Positions 41,151-49,184 of a DNA stretch of 64,000 bases are shown piece after piece; positions within the stretch are counted from its first letter, which is position 1; every line of letters starts with the position of its first letter. Below the pieces are notes generated by a model. That model did not search any database and was not told the DNA's origin. It was given only the letters and a program-made list of their open reading frames with translations. The translations under genes were made by a program, and so were the position numbers. Source of the DNA: JBBQSN01 sp963825505 (GTDB lineage: Bacteria; Actinomycetota; Actinomycetes; Actinomycetales; CAWJMD01); assembly GCA_963825505.1 (NCBI GenBank), contig CAWGTL010000013.1:1-64000 (forward strand). Direction: 5' to 3'.

Positions 41151-41183
41151 GAGCCCCGCCCACCGACGTGGTGGACGGGGCTC
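41151..41183 (-). terminator. Hairpin between khpA and rimM
   Basis: GAGCCCCGCCCACC (41151-41164) pairs with 41170-41183 with one mismatch and a 5-base loop. It starts 30 bases after the khpA stop and may reduce expression of rimM-trmD relative to rpsP-khpA. Confidence 0.7.
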
Positions 41184-41212
41184 GGCCGGTCGTGCTGGGT
41201 TCGTGCTGGGTG

Positions 41213-41461
41213 CTAGCGACGGCCCGCACGGTCGACGTCGACGACGTCGACCCGGACCGGGCCCTCGGTGGAGACCGCGCCGATGACCGTGCGCAGCGCC
41301 TTCGCGGTGCGTCCGGCCCGGCCGATCACGCGGCCGAGGTCCTCGGGGTGCACCCGGACCTCCAGCAGCGCGCCCCGGCGCAGCGACTTCTCCTTCACCC
41401 GGACCTCGTCCGGGTGGTCGACGATGCCGCGGACCAGGTGCTCCAGGGCGTCGGCGAGCAC
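41213..41461 (-). CDS. khpA: RNA-binding protein KhpA (KH domain)
   Basis: An 82-residue single KH-domain protein that binds RNA, usually with KhpB. LEHLVRGIVDHPDEVRV opens it, and EDLGRVIGRAGRTAKALRTVI contains the GxxG loop (GRAG). Its position directly after rpsP is conserved in actinobacteria and firmicutes. GTG 41461 is 2 bases past the rpsP stop. Confidence 0.94.
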   Translation of the reverse strand: MLADALEHLVRGIVDHPDEVRVKEKSLRRGALLEVRVHPEDLGRVIGRAGRTAKALRTVIGAVSTEGPVRVDVVDVDRAGRR

Positions 41462-41463
41462 GA

Positions 41464-42000
41464 TCAGCCCTCGGCCTTCGCCTCGTCGGCGGACGCCTCG
41501 GCAGCGGGCGCCTCGGCAGCGGGCGCCTCGGCAGCGGGGGCCTCGTCAGCCTTCGCATCCGCCTTCGCGTCCGCCTTCGCGTCCGGCGCCTCCTCGGCCG
41601 CGGCCTCGGACTTCTTGGCGGCCTTCTTCCGCGGCGTCGTGGCGTCCTTGGTGGGCTCGCCGGAGTCCTTGGCAGCGGCCTCGTAGGCGATCCTCTTGTC
41701 CGCCTTGGGCTCGGCCACCCGCAAGGTGCCCTCGGCACCGGGGAGGCCCTTGAACTTCTGCCAGTCGCCGGTGACCTTGAGCAGCGCCATGACCTGCTCG
41801 GTCGGCTGCGCACCGACGCCGAGCCAGTACTGCGCGCGCTCGGAGTCGATGTCGATGAGCGAGGGCTCCTCGGTGGGGTGGTACTTCCCGATCTCCTCGA
41901 TCGAGCGGCCGTCGCGCTTGGTGCGCGAGTCGGCCACGACGACGCGGTAGTACGGGGCCCGGATCTTGCCCAGGCGCTTCAGTCGGATCTTGACGGCCAC
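41464..42000 (-). CDS. rpsP: 30S ribosomal protein S16 with long Ala-rich tail
   Basis: Residues 1-85 are S16: IRLKRLGKIRAPYYRVVVADSR, then IEEIGKYHPTEEP and YWLGVGAQPTEQV. A tail of about 90 residues follows, Lys-rich first and then Ala/Glu-rich, partly encoded by three 15-bp repeats (41495-41539). Such tails occur in some actinobacterial S16 proteins, but this one nearly doubles the protein. GTG 42000 has an AGGAGA ribosome site. It heads the rpsP-khpA-rimM-trmD operon. Confidence 0.95.
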   Translation of the reverse strand: MAVKIRLKRLGKIRAPYYRVVVADSRTKRDGRSIEEIGKYHPTEEPSLIDIDSERAQYWLGVGAQPTEQVMALLKVTGDWQKFKGLPGAEGTLRVAEPKADKRIAYEAAAKDSGEPTKDATTPRKKAAKKSEAAAEEAPDAKADAKADAKADEAPAAEAPAAEAPAAEASADEAKAEG

Positions 42001-42129
42001 GGGTGTGGTGTCTCCTGTTCGGGTCTGCGGGGTGAGCCGCCCGGGTCCGCGTGGGGACACGGTCGGGACTGCTCGGGTGGACGCGGGTCCGGGCGGGTAG
42101 AGGGCCGCACCGGCCGCATACAGCCGACC

Positions 42130-42135
42130 ATTGTG
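42130..42135 (-). promoter_or_regulatory. -10 box of the rpsP operon
   Basis: CACAAT (42135-42130 on the minus strand), in the context TGGCACAATGGT, lies 130 bases upstream of rpsP. This leaves a leader of about 120 bases. The leader contains no clear hairpin that I could assign. Confidence 0.55.
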
Positions 42136-42186
42136 CCAGAACCCGCGGCACCCGGCCGCCACCGAGCGACGCCGGCGGCACCGACC

Positions 42187-42192
42187 TAGCGT
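42187..42192 (+). promoter_or_regulatory. Leaderless-type -10 box of the glycosylase-fusion gene
   Basis: TAGCGT ends 6 bases before GTG 42199, with no ribosome site. Confidence 0.6.
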
Positions 42193-42198
42193 GGCGAG

Positions 42199-43131
42199 GT
42201 GCAGACCTTCCTGCCGTCCCCGGACTTCGGTACCAGCGCCGCGCTCCTGGACGACGCACGGCTCGGCAAGCAGCGGGTCGAGACCCTCCAGGTGCTGCGG
42301 GCGCTCGTGCTCGAGGACTACGGCTGGGCCCGCCACCCCGCGGTGCTGATGTGGCGCGGCCGGGTGCCGGCGCTGGTCGCCTACGGGCTCGCCTGCGTCC
42401 GCGAGTGGGTCGGTCGCGGGCACGCCGACAGCACCGCCGACCTGATCGCCGAGTTCGCCCCGCAGGCGGTCGGGCGCAGCCAGCAGCAGCTGGAGGCCGA
42501 CGGCCTGGTGCCGTCGTGGCTGCACGACCCGCTGTTCCACGCCAGCCACCGGGCCGCCCTTGTGCGCAAGGACCCCGTCTACTACGCCTCCCTGGTCACC
42601 GACGACCTCGACCCCGGGGCCCCGTACGTCTGGCCGGGTCCCGACCCCGTCGAGGACGAGGACGGCGACCGGCCCGACGGCGCGCCCGGCCGCCGGCCCT
42701 GGGTGGTGCGTCCGCCGTCGGCCGGCGTGCTCGGACGCCTCCTCGCCGACGGGGTGGTCGGGCTCGGCACCACGGCGGGGATCGGGTCCGACCTGACCGG
42801 CCTGGCCGGGGCGGACCTGCAGGCCGCGCTGCGCGAGGAGTCACCCGGTCAGCGGGGCGGCAAGGCGCTGCGGCAGCTGGCCGCCTTCCTCGACGACGTG
42901 CGCGAGGGCGACACGGTGGCCGTGCCCGTCGAGGAGGGGCGCGCGCTGCTGCTCGGCACGGTGCGCGGCGGGTACGCGCACGCCCCCGGCGGGACCGCAC
43001 CGGTGCACCGGCGGCCCGTGGTGTGGGACGGCGGTCGCCTGCCGCGGGAGGCGGCCCGTCCGCGCGGGGTGCTGCAGGACCCGCGCGAGCTGTTCCGGGT
43101 GTCCGTGGCAGGGCCTACGGTGCCCGGGTGA
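42199..43131 (+). CDS. Pyrimidine-dimer DNA glycosylase-like protein fused to an Mrr-N-like domain
   Basis: A 310-residue two-part protein. Residues 1-150 match the MSMEG_6728/Pyr_excise (T4 endonuclease V-like) family: QTFLPSPDFGTSAALLDDARLGKQR, shown in part, HPAVLMWRG, and FHASHRAALVRKDPVYYASL. A short acidic linker (about 150-165) leads to residues 168-300: WVVRPP, GVVGLGTTAGIGSDLTGL, REGDTVAVPVEEGRALLLGTV and HRRPVVWDG. That pattern resembles the N-terminal recognition domain of Mrr-type restriction proteins. Combined, it suggests a DNA lesion or modified-base recognition enzyme. The second match is by eye only. Likely co-transcribed with the next gene (4-base overlap). Confidence 0.7.
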   Translation: MQTFLPSPDFGTSAALLDDARLGKQRVETLQVLRALVLEDYGWARHPAVLMWRGRVPALVAYGLACVREWVGRGHADSTADLIAEFAPQAVGRSQQQLEADGLVPSWLHDPLFHASHRAALVRKDPVYYASLVTDDLDPGAPYVWPGPDPVEDEDGDRPDGAPGRRPWVVRPPSAGVLGRLLADGVVGLGTTAGIGSDLTGLAGADLQAALREESPGQRGGKALRQLAAFLDDVREGDTVAVPVEEGRALLLGTVRGGYAHAPGGTAPVHRRPVVWDGGRLPREAARPRGVLQDPRELFRVSVAGPTVPG

Positions 43132-43979
43132 CCGGCTCCTCCACCTCGGACCAGACCCTGCCCTACCCCGACCGCTCGGGCTTCCTCGCGCCGCTGGCGT
43201 CCGAGTCCGCCCGGTTCCTCGAGGTGCTCGCCGCGGCCGACCCGTCGGCCGTGGTGCCTACCTGCCCGGACTGGACCGCCGACGACCTCCTCTGGCACCT
43301 CACCGAGGTGCAGGTGTTCTGGGCATCGGTCTGCGAGGGGCCGGTGCTCGACGACGCCGGCCTCGACGCCGTCGAGGCCGCCAAGCCGCCGCGCCCCGAC
43401 GACCGCGACGCGCTGCTGCGACTGGCGGAGCGCACCACCGAGCGGCTGCTCGCCGCGCTGGGTGCGGGGTCGCCGTCCACCCCGGCCTGGTCCTGGCACG
43501 CACCCGAGCAGACCCTCGGGTTCAGCATGCGCCGCCAGGCGCACGAGGCGCTGGTGCACCGGGTCGACGCCGAGCTCACCGCCGGGGTCGACCTCACCGT
43601 GCCCGAGGCCGCGCTGGCGGCCGACGGCGTCGACGAGCTGCTGCGGGTGATGTGGGGGCTGCCGGACGGGGACTGGGCCACCTGGACGCCGTCGGACCGG
43701 CTCGTGCGCGTCGAGACCACCGACACCGGCCACGCCTGGACGCTGCGCCTCGGCCGGTGGAGCGGCACCGGCCCGCAGTCCGGTCGCGAGTTCGACGAGG
43801 CCACCGCCGTGGTCGTCGACGACGAGACCGTCGGCGCACCTGCCGCGCTGCTGCGGGGACGTGCCGCCGACCTCGACCTGCACCTGTGGAACCGCCTGCC
43901 CGCCGACCCCGTCGAGCGATCCGGCGACCCGGACGCCCTCGCCGACCTCGACGAGGTCCGGGGCGCCGGCGTGCAGTAG
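43128..43979 (+). CDS. Maleylpyruvate isomerase family mycothiol-dependent enzyme
   Basis: A 283-residue protein of the MDMPI/DinB-like fold. LVPTCPDWTADDLLWHLTEVQVFW (as VVPTCPDW and WHLTEV) is the N-terminal signature. EALVHRVDAELTAG provides a His and Asp that, with the first His, bind the metal. The substrate is unknown; family members conjugate or rearrange with mycothiol. GTG 43128 overlaps the upstream stop and has a TACGGT box 6 bases before it, so it may also have its own leaderless transcript. Confidence 0.87.
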   Translation: MTGSSTSDQTLPYPDRSGFLAPLASESARFLEVLAAADPSAVVPTCPDWTADDLLWHLTEVQVFWASVCEGPVLDDAGLDAVEAAKPPRPDDRDALLRLAERTTERLLAALGAGSPSTPAWSWHAPEQTLGFSMRRQAHEALVHRVDAELTAGVDLTVPEAALAADGVDELLRVMWGLPDGDWATWTPSDRLVRVETTDTGHAWTLRLGRWSGTGPQSGREFDEATAVVVDDETVGAPAALLRGRAADLDLHLWNRLPADPVERSGDPDALADLDEVRGAGVQ

Positions 43980-43982
43980 CGC

Positions 43983-45233
43983 TCAGTCCAGACGGTCGCG
44001 CAGCAGGGCCTGCTCGGCCGGTCCGGGCGCCAGCGCGAGGGCGCGCTCGTTGGCCTCGCGGGCCTCTCCCGGACGCCCGAGCTCCGCGAGCAGGAGCGCC
44101 CTGGTGGCGTGCAGCAGGTGGTACCCGTCGAGGCGCCCGGACACGGCCTCGACGGCGTCGAGAGCGGCCTGCGGCCCGCGGACGTGGGACAGCGCCACGG
44201 CGTGGTTGAGCCGCACCACCGGAGAGGGGTCGTGCACCAGCAGGAGGTCGTACAGCGTCACGATCTGCAGCCAGTCGGTCTGCTCCCAGGTGGCCGCCGA
44301 GCAGTGGCAGCCCGCGATCGCCGCCTGCAGCTGGAACCGGCCGGGTGACCGCAGCGCCGCCGCGCGCTCGAGGTAGCCGTCCGCACGGCTCACGGCCACG
44401 GCGTCCCAGCGCGAACGGTCCTGCGCCGCAAGGGGAACCAGCGCGCCGGCGGCGTCGAAGCGGGCACCGTCGCGCGCCTGCAGGAAGGTCAGCAGCGCGA
44501 GCAGCCCCCACGCCTCGGCCTGCCGCGGCAGGGCCCGCGCGACGACCTCGGCGAGCCACACCGCGTCCCCGGCCGGACCGGCCGAGCCCTGCGGGTCGAG
44601 GTAGGCGGCGTTGTACGCCAGGCACACCACGGTGAGGACGTCGTCGAGCCGCGCGGCGAGCCGGTCGCCGTCCGGCACCGAGAACGGGATGCCGGCCGCC
44701 ACGATCTTGCGCTTGGTGCGCACCAGCCGCTGGGCCATCGTCGGCTCGGGCACCAGGAACGCCTGCGCCACCTGGGCCGTCGTGAGGCCGAGCACCGCGC
44801 GCAGCGTCAGCGCGAGCCGCGACTCGGCCGACAGCGCCGGGTGGCAGCACGCGAACAGCATCGGGAGCCGCTCGTCCGGGGTGCCGCCCCCGGGGTCGTC
44901 CGGCAGCCGCGGGACGGCCTCGGCCTCCGCCGCGGCCACCGACCCCGCGAGCCGCTGCCTCCGCGAGCGCGCGCGCAGCAGGTCGACGGCGCGGCGCTGC
45001 GCGGTGGTGGTCAACCACCCGGCGGGGTTGGGCGGCACGCCGCGGGACGGCCAGGTGCGCAGCGCCTCGACCAGCGCCTCCTGCACCGCCTCCTCCGCGA
45101 CGTCGAAATCGCCTGTCCGGCGGTGCAGGTGGGCCACGACGACGGCGGCCTCCCGCCGCACCACCCGGGACAGCGCCGAGTCCAGCGGCTCGGGCGCGTC
45201 CGGTGCGGTGGTGCGACGGGGGTCCGGGGTCAC
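43983..45233 (-). CDS. ECF42-type RNA polymerase sigma factor with C-terminal extension
   Basis: A 416-residue sigma factor, more than twice the size of a simple ECF sigma. Region 2 is in DFDVAEEAVQEALVEALRTWP and PAGWLTTTAQRRAVDLLR. Region 4 is GLTTAQVAQAFLVPEPTMAQRLVRTKRKI (in part). About 200 further residues form a TPR-like helical domain (CLAYNAAY, VRLNHAVALSHVRGPQAALDAV). The adjoining YCII gene and this tail identify the ECF42 group, in which the tail, not an anti-sigma factor, controls activity. GTG 45233 overlaps the YCII stop. Confidence 0.9.
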   Translation of the reverse strand: MTPDPRRTTAPDAPEPLDSALSRVVRREAAVVVAHLHRRTGDFDVAEEAVQEALVEALRTWPSRGVPPNPAGWLTTTAQRRAVDLLRARSRRQRLAGSVAAAEAEAVPRLPDDPGGGTPDERLPMLFACCHPALSAESRLALTLRAVLGLTTAQVAQAFLVPEPTMAQRLVRTKRKIVAAGIPFSVPDGDRLAARLDDVLTVVCLAYNAAYLDPQGSAGPAGDAVWLAEVVARALPRQAEAWGLLALLTFLQARDGARFDAAGALVPLAAQDRSRWDAVAVSRADGYLERAAALRSPGRFQLQAAIAGCHCSAATWEQTDWLQIVTLYDLLLVHDPSPVVRLNHAVALSHVRGPQAALDAVEAVSGRLDGYHLLHATRALLLAELGRPGEAREANERALALAPGPAEQALLRDRLD

Positions 45234-45628
45234 GAGGAGCTGCCGTCCTCCATGTGCGAGTAGTCCTCGATCATCGGGCGGATCTCGACCGAGACGCCCG
45301 GCAGCTGCAGCGACGGCCAGGTGCGCACCAGCGCGATGGCTGCGTCCAGGTCGGGGACGTCGATCACGCTGAAGCCGCCGATCCGCTCCTTGGCCTCGCT
45401 GTACGGGCCGTCGACCACGACCGGGTCGGCGCCCGGCGACGCCGGGGTGACGCCCGACCGCACGGTGGTCGCGGTCGACGGCGGCTGCAGCTCGGCACCG
45501 CTGTCGGAGAACGCGGCCCCGTTCTGGCCGAACCAGGCGTAGATCTGCTGGTAGACCTCCTGCTGCCGCTCGGCCGGGACGGCCTCGAGCTGCTCGGGGG
45601 TGTCGACGTACATCAGGACGTACTTCAT
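45230..45628 (-). CDS. YCII (DGPF) family protein
   Basis: A 132-residue ferredoxin-like small protein of the YciI/DGPF family. MKYVLMYVDTPEQ opens it and VVDGPYSEAKERIGGFSVIDV holds the DGPF-type motif. Members are always linked to ECF41/ECF42-like sigma genes and are their usual targets. Its biochemical role is unknown. ATG 45628 has a GAAGGAG ribosome site. An ECF42-type promoter lies at 45670-45695. Confidence 0.92.
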   Translation of the reverse strand: MKYVLMYVDTPEQLEAVPAERQQEVYQQIYAWFGQNGAAFSDSGAELQPPSTATTVRSGVTPASPGADPVVVDGPYSEAKERIGGFSVIDVPDLDAAIALVRTWPSLQLPGVSVEIRPMIEDYSHMEDGSSS

Positions 45629-45669
45629 GGTCGGGCTCCTTCGTTGCGGTGGAACATGACACCCCTTCC

Positions 45670-45695
45670 ACGAACGCCGGCACCGGATCTCGACA
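45670..45695 (-). promoter_or_regulatory. ECF42-type promoter of the YCII-sigma operon
   Basis: TGTCGA (45695-45690), 17 bases, then CGT (45672-45670). This fits the TGTCGA/CGT-type elements reported for ECF42 sigma factors and lies about 40 bases upstream of the YCII start. It suggests autoregulation. Confidence 0.65.
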
Positions 45696-45722
45696 CCTCG
45701 ACGCAGGTACTCGCCGGCGCGA

Positions 45723-46805
45723 TCAGACCGTCCTGCCCCGCAGCACCACGTGCTGCGGCTCCGCGAGCACACCGACGTCGTCGCGGGGGTCGGAGGCGTA
45801 GACGACCAGGTCGGCGTCCGCGCCCTCCTCCAGCGCCGGGCGTCCGAGCCAGGTGCGCGCCGCCCAGCAGCCCGCGTCCAGCGCGTCCAGCGGTGCCAGG
45901 CCGGCCGTGACCAGCTCGGCGACCTCGGCGGCCACCAGCCCGTGCGGCAGCGAGCCGCCCGCGTCGGTGCCGACGTAGAGCGGCACACCCGCCTCGTGGG
46001 CCGCGGCGACCGTCTCGTACCGCCGGGCGTGCAGCGCGACCATGTGGTCGGCCCACGCGTCGAACCTGCCGCGGGCGGGCTCGGCCAGCTGTGGGAAGGT
46101 CGCGATGTTCACCAGCGTCGGCACCACCGCGACGCCCGCCGCAGCCGCCGCCTCGGTGGTGGTGGCGTCCAGGCCCGTGCCGTGCTCGATGCCGTCGATG
46201 CCGGCGGCGATCAGGTCGTGCAGGCAGTCCTCCCCGAAGCAGTGCGCGGTGACCCGCGCGCCCTCGGCGTGGGCGGCCGCGATCCCTTCCTGCAGCGCCT
46301 CGAGCGGCCAGCACGGCGCGAGATCGCCTGCGGCACGGTCGATCCAGTCGCCGACGATCTTCACCCAGCCGTCGCCGGCGCGCGCCTCCTGCGCCATGTA
46401 CGCCGGGAGCTCGTCCGGCTCGATCTCGTGGGCGTAGTTGCGGATGTACCGCCTGGTGCGGGCGATGTGCCGACCCGCGCGGACGATCTTCGGCAGGTCG
46501 TCGCGGTCGTCGATCCAGCGGGTGTCCGCCGGGCTGCCGGCGTCGCGGATCAGCAGGGTGCCCGCGTCGCGGTCGGCGGTGGCCTGGGCCTCGCTGGTGG
46601 CGGCGTCGACGGCGCCGTGGGCGTCCAGGCCGACGTGGCAGTGCGCGTCGACCAGTCCGGGGAGCGCCCAGCCGGTCAGGGTGGTCACGTCGTGACCCGG
46701 GCCCGGCGCGGTGAACGTCACCCGGCCGTCCAGCACCCACAACCCGTCGACGACCTCGTCACGGGCGGTGAGCACCGGCCCCTCGACCCGCAGCACCTCC
46801 GCCAT
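45723..46805 (-). CDS. Amidohydrolase family protein (imidazolonepropionase-like)
   Basis: A 360-residue TIM-barrel metal hydrolase. WALPGLVDAHCHVGLD has the His-x-His metal site, VTAHCFGEDCLHDLIAAGIDGIEHGTG (in parts) the two later His, and VGTDAGGSLPHG the Asp. The first His-x-His appears as HCH, as usual for the imidazolonepropionase/prolidase-type branch. The substrate is unknown. ATG 46805 is preceded by TAGGTT at 6 bases, and by a 15-bp tandem repeat further upstream. Confidence 0.85.
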   Translation of the reverse strand: MAEVLRVEGPVLTARDEVVDGLWVLDGRVTFTAPGPGHDVTTLTGWALPGLVDAHCHVGLDAHGAVDAATSEAQATADRDAGTLLIRDAGSPADTRWIDDRDDLPKIVRAGRHIARTRRYIRNYAHEIEPDELPAYMAQEARAGDGWVKIVGDWIDRAAGDLAPCWPLEALQEGIAAAHAEGARVTAHCFGEDCLHDLIAAGIDGIEHGTGLDATTTEAAAAAGVAVVPTLVNIATFPQLAEPARGRFDAWADHMVALHARRYETVAAAHEAGVPLYVGTDAGGSLPHGLVAAEVAELVTAGLAPLDALDAGCWAARTWLGRPALEEGADADLVVYASDPRDDVGVLAEPQHVVLRGRTV

Positions 46806-46811
46806 CGTCCG

Positions 46812-46890
46812 AACCTATCCGGGTCGGACCGCTCGGGGTCGAACGGCTCGGGGTCGAACGGCTCGGGGTCGAACGGCTCGGGGTCGGACC
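46812..46890 (-). repeat. Four 15-bp tandem repeats in the amidohydrolase promoter
   Basis: The unit GCTCGGGGTCGAACG is repeated at 46831, 46846 and 46861, with a fourth, slightly changed copy at 46876-46890. TAGGTT (46817-46812) is the -10 box of the amidohydrolase, so the array covers about -30 to -80 of that promoter. It also abuts the 3' end of the gene at 46890. Confidence 0.8.
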
Positions 46891-47543
46891 TAGCCGGCGG
46901 AGCGGCGGCCCCTGCGGGTCGCGACGCCGTCGGTCATCAGCGGGCGGTCGTCGGAGTCGAGGACGCTCACGAGCCGGTCGCCCTCCATCGTCACCACGGA
47001 TCCGACCGGCAACGCCAGCGCCGGGACCAGGGTCGGACGGTGCACGAGCAGCCGGTGCACGGGCATGGGCACGGGGTCGGCGAGCGCGTCGGCGCCGTTG
47101 CGCAGCGTCCCTGTGGCGAACCAGCCGCTGGCGCGCGCGTCCCCCACGCTGCGCACGAGGTGCAGCACGTGGCTGTCGAGCACGTCGCCGACCGCCCGGA
47201 CGGTCTGGTCGTAGGCGACGGACACGGGGTCGAGCACGCCCAGGTAGGCCATCAGGTCGCGGGTGGCGGCCTGCACCCGCAGCGTCGTGCTGATCTCAGG
47301 ACGCAGGTCGGCCGTGGGGTCGCGGGCGAAGTCCGGCTCGCAGACCTGCAGCCGGCCGTCGGCCTCGCGCCGCAGCACCAGGACCGACCACCCGAACCGC
47401 AGCGCCGCGCCGGCGGTGAACTGCACGCCCTGCTCGTGCGCGGCCGTGAGCCGCTGCAGCAGCCAGGGCACGTGCTCGGCTGCGGAGTCGAGGCAGTCGA
47501 CGCTGACCCGCTCGTCCCCCAGCCGGGTCGTCCACCTCCCCAC
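46890..47543 (-). CDS. Conserved hypothetical protein, DUF5998/Imm33-like
   Basis: A 217-residue soluble protein. VPWLLQRLTAAHEQGVQFTAGAALRFGWSVLVLRR, shown in halves here, and VCEPDFARDP are conserved in actinobacterial proteins annotated as DUF5998. A weak resemblance to Imm33-type immunity proteins was noted. The C-terminus is short and basic (GVATRRGRRSAG). No function is known. It lies 2 bases downstream of ffh and may be co-transcribed with it. Confidence 0.6.
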   Translation of the reverse strand: MGRWTTRLGDERVSVDCLDSAAEHVPWLLQRLTAAHEQGVQFTAGAALRFGWSVLVLRREADGRLQVCEPDFARDPTADLRPEISTTLRVQAATRDLMAYLGVLDPVSVAYDQTVRAVGDVLDSHVLHLVRSVGDARASGWFATGTLRNGADALADPVPMPVHRLLVHRPTLVPALALPVGSVVTMEGDRLVSVLDSDDRPLMTDGVATRRGRRSAG

Positions 47544-47545
47544 CG

Positions 47546-49135
47546 TCAGCGACCGAGGAACTTCTCGAAGCCGGGTGGCAGGGCGGCGGGGTCGAACGGG
47601 TCGGCCTCCGGCGGTGGTGCGGTGCCGCCGAACGCCGCGCCGGGCGCCGAGGTGCGGGTGGTCGACTCCTGCTCCTGCTGGGCCCGCTTGGCCGGGTTGC
47701 CGGACCTCGCCTTGCCCTTCTTGCCCCTCGCCTGCTGCTTGCCGCGGGCCTTCTTGCTCCCGCCGCCCATGCCGGGGAAGCCGCCCATCCCGGCCGGACC
47801 GCCGCCCATCCCCGGCATGCCGGGGATGCCGCCGCCCTTGCGCAGCTGGCGCATCATCTTCTGCGCGTCGGCGAACCGCTCGAGCAGCTGGTTGACGTCG
47901 GTGACGGTGACGCCGGAACCGCGCGCGATCCGGGCCCGGCGCGAGCCGTTGATGATCTTGGGCTGGTAGCGCTCCTGCGGGGTCATCGAGCGGACGATGG
48001 CCTCGATCCGGTCGATCTCGCGCTCGTCGAAGCTCTCCAGCTGCTCGCGCATCTCGCCCATGCCCGGGAGCATCCCGAGCATCTTCTTCATCGACCCCAT
48101 CTTCCGCAGACCCTGCATCTGCTGGAGGAAGTCGTCGAAGGTGAAGTCCTCGCCCGCACCGAACTTGCGGGCCATCTCCTCGGCGTGCTCGGCCTCGAAC
48201 GCCTTCTCCGCCTGCTCGATCAGGGTGAGCACGTCGCCCATGTCGAGGATCCGCGAGGCCATCCGGTCGGGGTGGAAGGGCTCGAACTCGGTGAGCTTCT
48301 CACCGGTGGAGGCGAACATCACCGGGCGGCCGGTGACCGAGGCCACCGACAGCGCGGCACCGCCCCGGGCGTCGCCGTCGAGCTTGGTGAGCACCACGCC
48401 GGTGATGCCGACGCCCTCCTGGAACGCCTGCGCCGTCTGCACGGCGTCCTGGCCGATCATCGCGTCGACGACGAAGAGCACCTCGTCGGGCTGCACCGCG
48501 GCCCGGATGTCGGCTGCCTGCTGCATCATCTCGGCGTCGACGCCGAGGCGGCCCGCGGTGTCGACCACGACGACGTCGAACTGCTTGGTGCGGGCCTCGA
48601 CCATCGCGCGGCGGGCGACGTCGACCGGGTCGCCCACGCCGTTGCCCGGCTCGGGCGCGTAGACGGTGACGCCTGCGCGCTCGCCCACCACCTGGAGCTG
48701 GTTGACCGCGTTGGGGCGCTGGAGGTCGGCCGCCACCAGCAGGGGGGCGTGGCCCTGCTCCTTGAGCCAGTGGCCGAGCTTGCCGGCCAGCGTGGTCTTC
48801 CCGGCGCCCTGCAGGCCCGCGAGCATGATCACGGTCGGCGGGTTCTTGGCGAAGGTGAGCCGGCGCTGCTCGCCGCCCAGGATCGTGACCAGCTCGTCGT
48901 TGACGATCTTGACGACCTGCTGGGCGGGGTTGAGGGCCTGCGAGACCTCCTCCGACAGCGCCCGCTCGCGCACGCGCGCGGCGAACTCGCGCACGACGGG
49001 CAGGGCGACGTCGGCGTCGAGCAGCGCCCGGCGGATCTCCCGGACGGTGGCGTCGACGTCGGCCTCGGACAGCCGACCCTTGCCCCGCAGGTTCTTGAAG
49101 GTCGCGGTCAGGCGGTCGGAGAGGGTGGCGAACAC
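47546..49135 (-). CDS. ffh: Signal recognition particle protein Ffh
   Basis: A 529-residue SRP GTPase that binds signal sequences and 4.5S RNA. The N domain (1-85) leads to G1 LAGLQGAGKTTLAGKL, VAADLQRPNAVNQL, DTAGRLG and TKLDGDARGGAALS. The Met-rich M domain (about 330-450) has GMLPGMGEM and SRRARIARGSGVTVTDVN. A long Gly/Lys/Ala tail (about 450-529) is added. GTG 49135 starts FATLSDRLTATFKNLRGKG. Its receptor FtsY is at 61.0 kb in the same direction. Confidence 0.96.
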   Translation of the reverse strand: MFATLSDRLTATFKNLRGKGRLSEADVDATVREIRRALLDADVALPVVREFAARVRERALSEEVSQALNPAQQVVKIVNDELVTILGGEQRRLTFAKNPPTVIMLAGLQGAGKTTLAGKLGHWLKEQGHAPLLVAADLQRPNAVNQLQVVGERAGVTVYAPEPGNGVGDPVDVARRAMVEARTKQFDVVVVDTAGRLGVDAEMMQQAADIRAAVQPDEVLFVVDAMIGQDAVQTAQAFQEGVGITGVVLTKLDGDARGGAALSVASVTGRPVMFASTGEKLTEFEPFHPDRMASRILDMGDVLTLIEQAEKAFEAEHAEEMARKFGAGEDFTFDDFLQQMQGLRKMGSMKKMLGMLPGMGEMREQLESFDEREIDRIEAIVRSMTPQERYQPKIINGSRRARIARGSGVTVTDVNQLLERFADAQKMMRQLRKGGGIPGMPGMGGGPAGMGGFPGMGGGSKKARGKQQARGKKGKARSGNPAKRAQQEQESTTRTSAPGAAFGGTAPPPEADPFDPAALPPGFEKFLGR

Positions 49136-49184
49136 GTGGTGAGGGTCCTTCGGCTCGGGATCTGCGCCCAGGGTAGTCGGCCCG

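Noticed and set aside
46831..46890. CRISPR-like repeat array
   Set aside because: The units are contiguous 15-bp tandem repeats without spacers, and no cas gene is present.
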